From: Limnoperna fortunei
Taxonomy: Eukaryota; Mollusca; Bivalvia; Mytilida; Modiolidae
Reading direction: 5' to 3'
DNA length: 64,000 bases
NCBI GenBank assembly: GCA_944474755.1
Contig: OX104120.1
Span: forward strand, 19,996,492 to 20,060,491
The notes under the pieces: generated by a model
Seen by the model: the letters and a program-made list of their open reading frames with translations, nothing else
Told to the model about the DNA's origin: nothing
Databases searched by the model: none
Program-made: the position numbers and the translations under genes
Shown here: positions 1-12,600 of the stretch, piece by piece
How the letters are laid out: the number at the start of each line of letters is the position of its first letter
Position numbering within the stretch: position 1 is the stretch's first letter

Positions 1-390
1 ACCATTTATGTCGTTATTTTATCCATGGCTGTTGCTCGGGATAAAATATTACAACATAAATGGTCATGCGTTGTAAAACAATGATAAACCACAGCCTTTG
101 TGAAATATTTCTTAAATAAAAAATATTTTAAAGTATTCCAGCATCATTTTGTGTTAATTTATATAGCATGGAGAGTACTGAACAGGTATGCATGTTGTCA
201 TTTGACATTGTTTTATATATACAGAATGTGCCAAAGCCCTCTCACTTACCTTCAACAAAGTTTTAAAAAGTATTTCAGTCATAAGATATAATTAACAAGT
301 GTTTTACATGCAAAACAAGACCATTTAAGTTTGTATACTACTGTTATGAAGTGTAAATATATACATAAAGATAAACCATTGTTTTTGTAG

Positions 391-456
391 ATAACAGGAA
401 AGATAACTCACCAGGAAGTAATTTTGATGTATCATGACAATTCAACCTATCATACA
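391..456 (+). CDS. Candidate coding exon of an unrecognised upstream gene
   Basis: A 66-base stretch lies between a good acceptor (pyrimidine-rich, ending TTTTTGTAG) and a strong donor (GTAAGT). It is open in the first frame (begins ITGKITHQEV, ends DNSTYHT). If the donor is not used, the frame continues another 12 codons to a stop at about 492, so it could also be a last exon. I do not recognise the peptide. It may be the end of a gene whose body lies left of the window, since the next 1.6 kb looks like a 3'UTR. A chance GT-AG pair in AT-rich DNA is equally possible. Confidence 0.28.
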
Positions 457-2100
457 GTAAGTTTGTACATTGTGCTAGTTTGTTTTTCTGACTGACATAT
501 TATTTTGCCATATATGTAGTATGTTATGTAATAATGTTCACAATTTTTTTGTGCAAAAAAGGAAGAAAAATCACTTTAATATTCTTACAAGTGGTTATTT
601 TTTATCAATACTTTACAGTTAAAGTGTAAGCATGTTAGTTTGACAACAGAAAAAGTGCTAAATCAGCATGTGTTAACTAGTTCTTTTCTGTAATAACAAT
701 ATTTTGAGGACCAAATTGGATTAAAATCCAGGTATTACATAATTACTGTATAAGGTGTTATCTTCTACTCTCCAGACTAATTGACATGAATGTTTCCTTT
801 TCAGCATGAATTAGATTATTTTGTTATATGTGTTACTTTAGCCTGCAATCTATAAGGATTAAAGCATGCAAAAATTACAATTCTATACATTATTTATTTT
901 ATGAAATAAAAGCATTACAGTAGTTCACAGAACTAGTATTTTTCTTTTTTGTTAACCATGAATCTGTCAGGCCATGCTATTTAAATTTGTGGCATTTGTA
1001 GTAATTTCAAACTTGGCTATTGTGACATTTGTATAATTACAAGTAACTGCAGATGCCACCAATACACAACTGTGAAATCATTAATTATCCTTTCTTTAAA
1101 TGTTGTGCTTCAGAAATGTGTCTTTGACTTGTATATTCCAGGGAGTTATAGAATGATTTCACATGCAGAATTAAAATTTTTAGTTTAGTGTTTCTAATGC
1201 TGAATTTCTCACAATGTGAAAAGTTCCCATATTTACCCAAACGTGCAAAATTAGGTATAAAGTGGGAAAAGTCTTCTTCCTGTCCACATTGTCACTTAAT
1301 TTTTGTGTGTACTGACAGGTTACATTGACATTTAGGTCTCAGTAATAAAAAAAGTTCCTGTTGTTATTTTGGTAACAGGTTTTCTGAATTGAAGATTAAG
1401 ATTCTAATATAAAACAAATTATATATCGATTGATATCATTTCTGTAGGAGTGTTTCTATATGAGTGTAGAATTGCCTATCAACCAATGAAAACCTGACAA
1501 TTTGCTGCTACTTCTTGTTTTTATAAAATGTCAGCAAATTGTTCTGTATCTGTGTTACTGGAATTGACTGTATAAATGATCCAGACAATGGGGGTGAATG
1601 TCTTTGTTTAATACATATTTTGTTGTTGTCCATGTTTTGCAATGTCTTGCACTCTTTCCTCAACTTGACATAGCAATGTACACTTGATCAAAGTTTTTAC
1701 ATAGACATGTAGATTGTGCACAGAAACAAGAAGGTTCACATGCACAGTCAGAAATAGAATGTTTGGTTCATGTACAATGGATGACAAATGTTTCATGTTA
1801 CACAGTGTAGTTTTATTTGACGTTAACTACAGTAACAGCTGGTACCATAAGGTATTGATTGTATGAATGTTGTATTGTCATGCTTATACTGTGGAACTAA
1901 AATATGGGGGATGTAAAAATAAGAAATATAAAATTGGGTATTTTATGTGTATATCACTTATTATCAGTGATTTATCTTGAGCTTTTTTGGTCACGCATGA
2001 TTTACTTTACATATAAAGCTGTATGATTGGAGCATTTTGTCAATAAACAAATGTTTTAAAGTTAAATTTGTTTACTCTTCATAAAATATTTCTGTATAAC
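457..2100 (+). other. Gene-free stretch, possible 3'UTR with poly(A) signal
   Basis: No coding ORF is supported. The stretch is AT-rich and free of recognisable repeats, as expected of a long 3'UTR. An AATAAA at about 2042-2047 is followed by a TG/T-rich region near 2055-2080, a plausible + strand poly(A) site for an upstream gene. Confidence 0.25.
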
Positions 2101-3054
2101 TATATATTTTTACGTAACTAAAATTATGTCTGATTGGTTTTTGTGTAGGTTTGATGATCCATTATTTGAATGAAATTTAAATAAATAGCCGTCCTAGGAT
2201 CTTCAGAAGTGGTGGTGGTAGTGGACTTTAAAAATTTTTTAAATGTTCTCCAGGAGTTTTTCATACTTTAAAAAAATGGGAAGAATCTACTCTAATCCTC
2301 ATTCCCACTGGTATTGCCAGACACATGAGCTAAAGTAAGCATAATTAAAGTACAGATATTTTGAAAACTCTTTTATGATTGGCAGATGTAAATTGGACCT
2401 TCAGTTGGCACAGTAAAAAAAAGTTTATTGTTTTATTTACTTGCATTTCCAATTACCTGTATGGTGGTAAATATGAAAAAAATGAGCATGGAATTAAGCC
2501 AATATAAAATATATGATATAAGGTCACCTGCAGTTAAATGTGAAAATACATACAAAACTTATAAATCAAATAAATTGGAGTTTCAGGGGCTGTAGGTCCA
2601 GCTGTGACACAAGTATCAATATAAGGCTTATTGTTCAGATCTCTACTGCTTAATCCTGTTAGAATTTATAAACTTTATCACAACATAAAATCAATACATG
2701 TATATCTGTATAAGTGTAGGACAGAGTTTTTATCAACAGGTTGTGTGAAGTCGCTATAAGAATTATTTAATCTTGTTTGAAAATTTGTCCTGTGTTCAAG
2801 TGCTCAGTTGTGCAGACGATGCATATATTTAAAACAAAAGGATTATTGTACAATGGATAAGTTTTAGTAACACGCTGTAAAACTTAAAATAACAATAAAC
2901 AGGTATTTGTTTTTATATGATCTGTTATGTAATATACTTTTTATGTATTATATACAACTTGTAACATTTTGTACTAAATGGCTTCAATTTAAACATGTTA
3001 TTAATTTAAACAATGTATCTCTCACGTATCCATATTTTATGATATTGCACAATT

Positions 3055-3520
3055 GATGTTTTTGATTACAAATGATATTGCATGACTGGATATGTTGTTA
3101 CCAGAACAAAGATTAGACATGCAATATCACTTATAATCAAAGATTAGACATGCAATATCACTTGTAATCAAAGATTAGCAGTGCAATATCACTTGTAATC
3201 AAAACTTCAGTCATGCAATATCACAATATGTCTCTGTTTTTTAAATATTGTGAAAATAAAAAAAATCAGATATTGATAACAAAATGTGCATGATTATGAT
3301 AATTGTATATAAAAAATATCACCAATATAATAAACAGACCAAGAGTTAAAGTGTAAAATTTCCTAGCTAAGTTTGTCAGGGTTTCGTAGACACATGTGGA
3401 CACAGAAACCCTGACTTGTGAGGATGGCCAGCCGTGATATATCACTTGATTATGCCCGCCCTGCAAAATCACTTGTAATCTGGCCAGCCACGCAATATCA
3501 CTTGTTATCATTTATATATA
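3055..3520. repeat. Short foldback/tandem repeat cluster
   Basis: The motif TGCAATATCACTTGTAATC recurs four to five times in the same orientation (about 3119-3210 and again 3460-3510). One inverted copy lies at about 3062-3086, so the left end can fold back on the array. Two copies near 3425-3510 carry an added GGCCAGCC. No terminal repeat or target duplication was found. Confidence 0.6.
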
Positions 3521-4689
3521 AAAAACCAATCTAGTAAATAGACTTCGATTAATAAATTAATAAAACAATTATGGCAGCTGCATGTGATATCATGTTTTAC
3601 ATATTTACCTTAGCTGTTAGTCTCAGTTTATATCTCTAATAAGTGTTCCATAATATACAATTACTGACTTTCATGAAGGTCGCTATGGGGATTTCTCAAC
3701 CAGAAAAAATGTAATATTCACTGACCCACAAGGTGAGGTGAATATACATTTTTGAGGGTTGAGAAATACCAATAGCCACTACATTTTAAAGTTGGTAACT
3801 GATTTAAGACATTATAAAGCAATGATAGACCAGAATATGCTGGATATGTAATAAAATAATTACCAACTTTGATATGTGATTGTTATCTGTATTTTTCAAC
3901 CTTCACAAATATTCACCTTGCCTAGCTGTTGCTGAATTGTGTCAGTTTAAGACCTATATCAAAGTCAGCAATTATATATTGTTTTGCACAGGTTACTTCT
4001 GCAATGTAATATTCTATTCAGAACAATTTTCATCAATATTCTTGCAATAATCCTATAAATTTATTAACACAGTGTATATTATAGTCCTCGTGATGATAGA
4101 TTTTTTTCTAGATTGTGTTGTTCAATCAGTTATTTTCTTAATCACATGATTGACAAAATTTAGAAATCACAGAGGCACTAATAATAGTTTATAGAATCAG
4201 AGGAAAGATTTTATCTATATTCTATTCTCTGATATTTAAAAAAAATTCTGTTTTATTTGAGAATCCCTAATACTTGAATATACGGAAAACAGGATTTGTT
4301 TCACTAACACGTTTATGTTGTATATCAGCTGTTGCACAGATTTTTTCTGGGCATTAAACAGTAATCAATCAATATGTAACAAGATCGGAAACTTTGTATG
4401 GAGCAGATTTACTTTTGTGCCATCTCCTTGTCAACATAAAATTAGGTCAAGATTATTTCTGGAAAATACTGTAGAGGAGCCCTGTTTCTTTTTATCACAA
4501 TCACACTGGATATTTTCCAATGCAATTATGAGATTTGTACATGAACATGAAAGGAAGTGCCTATATTACATCTGGAGGTTTTTAGACAGATGTTCCAGTG
4601 TGCTCATAGCCAACAGTCATTATATTATAGTCTAAGGAAAAATGGATATATTTTCACTTGTTACATGTTTTAACCGGCTGAAAAATATG

Positions 4690-4865
4690 TCTTAGTAACG
4701 TAGCTCCTAGTGATCAGACTGGTCGTACTAGCTTATCACCTTTTGGGTCTTGTTTTTTTAACCCAAACTCGTACTGGTCGTGTTTTTACAACCTTAAACT
4801 AGCTCTTAGTGATCAGACTTGGTGGGCATATTAGCTTATCTCCTTTTGGGTCTGTTTTTACAGCC
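4690..4865. repeat. Two-copy diverged direct repeat
   Basis: A block with TAGTGATCAGACT, TTAGCTTATC and CCTTTTGGGTCT appears twice, about 105-115 bp apart. No coding content. Confidence 0.55.
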
Positions 4866-6368
4866 TGAAAATGTCATGATTACATTAAGGTTCCAAATGA
4901 CTTGCCATCTGATGTAATTAAGTTTATTGGTGCCATTTGTGCTAAGGCTGATCCACAAACAATTTCACAAAAAGGGGTCCAGTTGGTATTTTTGTGCTTG
5001 AGACTTGTACAAAAATTAAAATTTGGTTCAAACTTCCTTGTATGTTTATAAAATATTTCAAGATAAACTGGCATTAGGTGTTCAGGGATCTTGTATCTGC
5101 ATCTGCTGCCGACTTTGTCAAGGGACTATTTTTGGTAGTAAAGTATATGTAAATGGGTTGTTGGTGCTCTTTTAGCTGAGAAATTGCTAATTCTATAAAT
5201 CAGTATTTTCAATTAATCAGTAGATAAGTAGTTGCTGCTGTTTAAGATTCAATAAACCAGTCCTGTCAATAAATCAGTTAAAAAGCAGATAAACAGTTAA
5301 ATAGTAATGTAGTTCTGGATTTATGTTGCCATAAAATATAAATTTAAAGTCACGAGTTGAAAGAAATAAATTTAAATTATTGATTTAAACTTAAATCTTT
5401 TTGATGGAAAATAAGTGTACGTTTGATATGGAACATAAAGTACATAAAAAGTGCTTTTTAATGTAAATGTGTTGAGTGTTTATGTATAAGTTAACTTGTA
5501 TGTAAATGTGCATGACTGTTTCTACATGTATAAGTTAACTTATACAGTATTCCTATCAGTAGAAATTGTCATTTGCTGTTCTAATGCTGTTGATGGCTAA
5601 AATGGAGTCGACTCACTCAGATTAAGACATTAAATATTTGGTTTTCATCGGGTGAGATAACTGTTAGTAGATTGACTTGTGAAAGTTAAATAGCTAAATT
5701 TTTCAGCTAAAATAAGTGCAAGCCTAGTTTTAACAAGCAATAAATTCATTGGTAGCTTTTCCACCCTAGAAAAGTGGTCAGGAAATCAGAGAACCAGTAG
5801 TCAGGCAATGTATGTAACAGTTGGGATGATGTTTGATACTTTTTCCCGAAGAATAGTAGTCAGGGAATCAGAAACACCATTTGTCAGGGAATGTATGTAA
5901 CAGTTGGGTTGATTTAAATTCTCTGTAATGGTTATAAATCATGTATTGGATAAATGTATGCAGGCCTTCAGATTTACATTTAGTATTTACTAACATGTCT
6001 CGTTTTTGTTGTTAATGCACTATGTTTTAAAAACTCAGACTGTAAATAATTCAACACTAGGTTGAACTACATTCTCATTATTGTATTTAAAGTCAGAATT
6101 CTGCAATTAATTGTTAACATTCTGGCCTGTATTTCCACAGAAAATTCAGGAATGGATATGGTTTTAAATGTTAGCTTTATATCCAGTCACCAAGGGATCT
6201 TGTTGTGGAGTTTGGTTTCTACATGCAATCCCTAAACAGATTTTCAGTCCATTCAGTTTGTTTATTGAAGGTGAATGTATAATATTTATGAAAGATGTAT
6301 CAAAATTCAGATAATATTTTTTATTTTTTCTATGTAGGTCTTTTGTGTTGAAGGAAAAATAGTCAAAA

Positions 6369-6627
6369 ATGTCGGCGTATGATGGCCACCTTTCAAGGGC
6401 ATCTCGTGCAGTGACTGAAGAAGAAGTCCAAGAAATGGCTAGACAAAAAGCACATGAACTTTTCAATGTGTGTGATATTGAACACAAGGGATTTATCACT
6501 AAACGAGACATGCAGCGACTCCAGAATGAACTACCACTCCTTCCTGATCAGCTGGAGGCTGTATTTGATTCCTTAGATGATGATGGTAATGGTTTTCTCA
6601 CCTTAGAGGAATTTACAGAAGGTTTTG
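6369..6627 (+). CDS. CRACR2A: CRACR2A coding exon 1: two EF-hands
   Basis: Residues 1-87. The ATG at 6369 is the first in frame after an acceptor (TTTTTTCTATGTAG, exon from 6338), so 31 bases of 5'UTR share this exon. EF1 loop starts D36 and ends D47 instead of the usual E (D-I-E-H-K-G-F-I-T), so its Ca2+ binding may be weak. EF2 loop 70-81 ([12 protein letters not shown]) is canonical. The exon ends in phase 1 at donor GTAGGT. Confidence 0.9.
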
Positions 6628-9600
6628 GTAGGTATATCAGAAATAATCTTTACTCTGATTTCAGAACGGTCAGTTTGTGAATTCCTGTAGTTTGATTTTG
6701 GTAACTTTTTTGCACAATCTTTCTAAAAATTTTCTATTTCATATTAAATGCTTATGGCAATAACACATTTATCACACCCCATAAGAAGACAGGAGTTTTG
6801 TATAAAATGTAAAACCCATTTTGGGTTTTGTAGCATAAGCAGTGGTAAGAATGATGTTTAATAATTTATTTGTCTGTACCCTTCACCCAAATGAATTTTT
6901 AAGGTTCAATTGTAAGAACAACTGCAAATTATTTGTTTTCACACAACCAGGTTACTTAAAGCTCTGCAGACCTGCTCAATCTGACTTCGCTCCAGTAAAA
7001 TGAATACAACAGTTTCAGGATCATGATGGGACTGAAAAGATTTATTAATATCTCTCAGTAACATGTGCATGCTGTATCTTGTCTGCTTAGATTTGCAAAA
7101 GGAATTGCATACAAGTTAAAAACAAAAATTGTGAAATGTTGTCTAGCAGACTGCCTTTTGGCCTATGAATTTCTGTCTTGCAGATTATCTGCTGGCATAT
7201 AAAGTCTTGTCTAGCATACTTTCTGCTGGCCATGGGTCATTAGTATTGTCTGGTTAACTGTCTGCTGGCTCATGAAGGCTTGTCTTACAGACTGTCTGCT
7301 GGCCTATGAAGTCTTGTCTTGCAAACTATATGCTAGGTCATGAAGTGTTGTCAATCTGCAGGCTTAAGAAGTGTTGTCTCACAGGTCTTACAGTCTGTTT
7401 GCTGGCTTATAAATGGTCATCTAGCAGACTATATGCTGGCTCATACGTGTTTGTCTAGCAGACTTTTTTTACTTGGTAATGAAATGTTTTCTACAAAACT
7501 GTATGCTGGCTTATGAAGTGATCTTAAACAGACTGTCTGTTAGCTAATTATGTCTTTTCAGATGACTTTTCCAAACAGCAAGTCATTGTGTTTGACTTTA
7601 TGTAAGTTTTTATGATGGCCTAATTTGTAATATGAAGTATCCCACTCTTAGTCATAACTAATCAGTATAGCCAAAAGGAAACGGTTACAAGTGCCAAGGA
7701 AGTAAGCTGTTATACACTTCCTTTTTAGTTTTACATCATTTGTTGTTATACATGTAATTGGAGGATAAAAAAAATAGAGAGAAACTATAGTTACATGTAT
7801 TTTTTATGATGGGTTTCAGGGGTGGATACAGGATTTTCGAAAGGGGGGGGGCATAAAAAGGGGATATCGGAAAAGGAAGGCCACGAACAAGGTTTTTATA
7901 GTGTTCAGTAACCTTTATTTGGTACAGTATATACAACAGAGATATCATAATAAACGAATTAGTACGGTTAATGCATTAATTTATGGCGAGGAAGAGCCGG
8001 GATTACATTTTTGCCTTTGGCGCTGGTTGCTACCCTCCCTGTTCTCTGCACCTACACACCCCCCCCTTTATCCGCCACTGGGTTTCATTATCCAGTATAT
8101 CCTAGAAATTTCAGACCCAAATATAATTCTAGTAAGTATCAAAATCAGTTGATTTTAAAAAGTTTTTAAACATCAATTTCCTCTCAGATGAAGAAGCTTT
8201 AACATGTGTCCACAAAAACCTACAGGCCTTTATACAAACGGGCACAAAAACAAATTCTCTCTATTTTTCACTATTTGAAGCCTATATTTGGCGATTTTGC
8301 AATTATTTAAAATGAACAAAAAATCTTTTACGATTTTTCAGACCATAATGTTTGATTTAATATATTGAATATTTAGCAATCCTGTGGTCCCTGCTATTAT
8401 TGTCGCACTCGAAAAGTAGCAGATGCCCTATAGTAAATAATATGTCCGTCCATTCAACACAGATCGTATTCAGTCTTTAACTTATTTAATGTTATACCCT
8501 CATATGGATATTAGTGTCTGTCAGTATGTCCGTGGCTCTGTGGTTTCCAGATGAATACTTGAAAACTTGTCAATAGATTTTATTTTAACTTTGCACAGCT
8601 ATTAAATACCATAAAATGAAGATCAAGTTCCATTTTCAGCACAATCAAATTTGTAGTTTTCGGGCCAATTCAAGTTGTTTTTTGGTTAACAGTTGGTGGT
8701 TTCCAGATGATTACTTGAAAACATGTCAACAGATTTAACATAACTTTGCACAGCTATTAAATACTAAAAAATGAAGATGTCACTGTTACTTTAAATTACT
8801 GTTTATTTTTGTCTTTAATCTACCATAACTGATTTATTTTTTGTTTAAAATTTGTACTATGGGCTCGTGAAAAGAAGTATCTGAAATAATATTTATATGT
8901 GTATTGTAAAATGTAGACTTTTAATAATAACATCCACTAACTTTGTTGTTAATTACATTCTGCCTCTGAAACTAACAACCACCGGGAACCAAACTTAGTT
9001 TTTAATTTTCTTCAAACGTTAAAAAAAATTCATAGGCTAAAAATTATATTATAGACTGCATAATAAGTCCAGCAGTGTTTTTCGCAAAAATTCGTAAGTG
9101 TAAAATCTATCGTAAGTGCTGACGTCACAATAAATACATTTCCCTTTGATCTTCCAACACTTACGATAGATTTTACACTTATGACTTTTTTTAAATCGAC
9201 TCCAGATCTGCAATACATGCTGCAGGGAGCCTCTGGTTTATTCATATAGTTGTTAACCAAAATATATATTAGAAATATCATTTTCATGCATGTCAGAAGT
9301 AAGACATGGTCTTTAAACTTGATTTCCTTTTAAAGTAAAGATAGTTGTCCTGTCATCGGCGTTTGACTGCCATTTCATAGATCCAGGACTGCACATTGAA
9401 AGTGAGATTAAAGTATCTGGTTAGTACAAACCTTTGTTTGCTACATTTTGACCTTATGACCATTTTGGTTTTATGTTGGGAACAAATAGGTTTTAGGTGT
9501 TCATCTAGATCTTGTTTGCAGCTTATTTTTGCTTTATTTAGTGACCAATGATTGAGGTACCTGCATTTACTGTACAATATTAAAGCATATAATTGGAGTC

Positions 9601-12600
9601 TTATTATAGAAGTTAATTGGTTTGTAGTTGCTGACCTCAATCACTTAATTTACTGTCACAAATTTAATTTTGCTGGCAATGTATAAACAGTGCCATTACA
9701 ACAAATATTTGTTGGTAAAATCTATGTTTGATGCTGTAGATGTTTTTAAATATGGTTATCTCCATTCCATTGGGAGAACACCTATATAGGCTGTGCCTGC
9801 TGTGTAATCCCTTTTGAACACTGTATCTATTGATGCATTTTCAATAAAATCATTTGTATTGTTGTTATCTCCATTCCAATGCAAATATTTTAGGCAATAA
9901 AGCATTATTTATTCCAGAAGGTATGCCTGTGGCTGTGTCTAATTCTCAGACAGGTAAACTAGGGGTTTGATCCTATAAATTGTTAGCATAATTCAGTTAA
10001 TCAGCCATAAATATATGTTGCATTAGAATAATTTCTACTGTACTCCTCCTTGTAGTGTAGAGCAGTAAATTGTTGTCTAGTCTACATGTTATAAAGACAT
10101 AGAAATAGTTGGTGAATCTAGATATTTCAGTGTATTGAAAATCAGTTAGTACTGAATGATAATGTCTTTGAATTATGTCCTTAGAAATGTATATTATTAC
10201 AAAAATTGTCTTGTAAGCATGCCTTTGCCTATAGTTGTGAAATTTAATTCAAAATTTTGTCTAAAGTGTTTTCCAAAGTTCCAAAATCATTACCCATTTT
10301 TGTGGGGAGTTTAACTCATGTGAACTATTTTCTTGAAAAATTTCTCACACTTGCATTTCTAATTAGATTTTGATGACATTTAAAATTAAATATTATATAA
10401 CATAACACAAACATTAATATTTTTTAATTTATTTAAATGGATTTACAAAAAAGTTTAAAACAACCTCTTCATTTTTCATCTCATTGTTAATGAGATTTTG
10501 AATGATTTCTAACTCTTTTCTTTTGATGTTCAAGTAAACTTAATTAGTCAGTTATCAAAGTCTACAATAAATGATATGTTTAATAACCAGCTTTATTAGT
10601 TATCTGGAATAGAATTTAATTAATTAACACAAGTTTTTGTTTGGAAAACAGTGACAGATTTGTTGGAGTAATACTGACATGTTTTCTATTCTATTGGGTT
10701 TAAAAGTGACATATTGAGTTACATTAGAAATGTTAAATAAAGAGACATATTAATTATGATTGTTTAAAATCTTTGACATTAAAAAATGATTTACCAAGGC
10801 AGAGGGCAGCTAAAATGTGGTGAGTTTTTAAATCTTAATTTGTAAGATGGACATGTTATTACATCTCTGATTATAAGTTCTGAGTAGTCCATTATTTAAT
10901 TATAAAATTTTGATATCATTTTGTATTTAAAATTAAAGAAGGTGACACAAACATTGATATTTTCAATTGATTTTAATGAATATTTTGAGCTAAAACTAAA
11001 AAATAACTTAATTTTTATCGTCTCTTGGCATCTGCTGTGGTCATTTGGCAGGTAACTTTTCACATTAAATCTTTTAAAAACCACCAAGCCAATTGGAACC
11101 AAACTTTGCAGGAATATTCATTGTATTGAACAGTTAACATTCCAGCTATTTATGTATTCTAATATTCTAAATTCTCTGAAAACTGCTTGACAAATTGAAT
11201 TGTTTTATTGCAAAATGTATGTGAGATGGTCTGCTACAAATTTATTTTCCTAAATTTAAGTTGGCTGTCTGAATGGAATATAGACCTAAGAAAATATGAA
11301 AAGTAAATGCAAACAGCTCCTTTTCACAAAACATCCCACACATTAAAACTAAAAAAGACAGTATTGTTCTCATCTAGTTGTAGAGATTTTGGTGTTAATT
11401 GAAATCAAATTGTTCTCAATGGGTGACATACTGCTTGCTTAATTGAATTATGATTTAGTAGAAATGTACCTGAGATGATCTTCTACTAATTGCACATTTT
11501 TTGGTTTTGATCTGTTAAAAAAACCATTGCATACATTTATAGCAAATCATGCAGAAGTGATTGTCATTCTAAGTCTTTCTCTTTTTTTGAAATTGGTGCC
11601 TATTTAAATGAACATAACTGTTTACCGTAATTTGTTCTGTTTTGGGGCTGAAATTAATTGCAAACATTTGACAAACTGCTTAAATTGTGTAGATGGACAT
11701 ATACCTCAAATAGTCATGTACTAATATTTGTTTGAATGAGCAGATCCTGTATCCAATATGACCACTGTGGAATATATAAAATGCTAATTTCTTCACAAAA
11801 ACTTTGTCACACATAAACCAAATAATGCAGAAATGACATCCGAAGGATTCTCCACTATCTTTTAATTTGTAGGCAATAAAAAGACAGTTGTGGAAAATAT
11901 TTTTTTCTTATTTTAACAAATTAACTTGCAGTAAAGTTAAAGTTTTGTTGAGTCTGTAAGGATTACAGTCTCTGGAGACCAAGTAGTCTTAATCGTAAAT
12001 AAGGTGTTGATTAATTACAACCTTTCTTTTTGTGTTCAATTATGTTTGATTAATCAGACATTGAGTCTAACAGATATGACATGTGTAATTACTTAATTAT
12101 CAGATTTTAATTAAATTAAGACACCAGCTCAATGTGTATGGAAAACAGTGACTGATTGCTTTGAGTAATACTGTGATGTTTAAAAGTATATTTGTGTTGA
12201 AATTGTCATTTTAAGTCAAAAGGAAATTTAATAATGGTTTTGTTAAAATCTTGTCATGACAAAATGATTTTCCAAGGCAGGAGGCAGATAAAATGTGGTG
12301 AGTTATTTTTGAAATGATGTATTATTATTAGTATTTGAAAAGCACATGAAATGAAGAATTATCTCCCTTGAATTTACTAAAATCATACTGCACAACAAAT
12401 TATTATTTACTCTCTGTAAAAGTGTTTTTATAGATAAATAGGCAGCTTTAAATGTGTCTAATTTGCAATTATCTTGCACCATTTGACTGTATTGTTTAAC
12501 TTTGCTATGTTATGTACATGTAGATTCCCAATGTTAGGCATTTTAGATAAAACAAGGAAGGTCTATACCATGTAGTATTAGACTGGCCCTGGATAAAACT

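Larger units (their letters stand above)
2101..6337. other. Intergenic or 5' region upstream of CRACR2A, no gene seen
   Basis: No coding exon is supported. It holds the foldback repeat at 3055-3520, a direct duplication of about 115 bp at 4690-4865, and a diverged duplication at about 5785-5915. The promoter and any untranslated first exons of CRACR2A probably lie here, because the first coding exon is preceded by a splice acceptor at 6337. I could not place a transcription start. Confidence 0.5.

Noticed and set aside
3055..3210. CRISPR-like array of evenly spaced repeats
   Set aside because: Eukaryotic context, few copies, repeats in both orientations, and no constant spacer length.
4315..4635. 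106-codon ORF on +
   Set aside because: No recognisable domain, no splice context, composition like the AT-rich surroundings; treated as chance.
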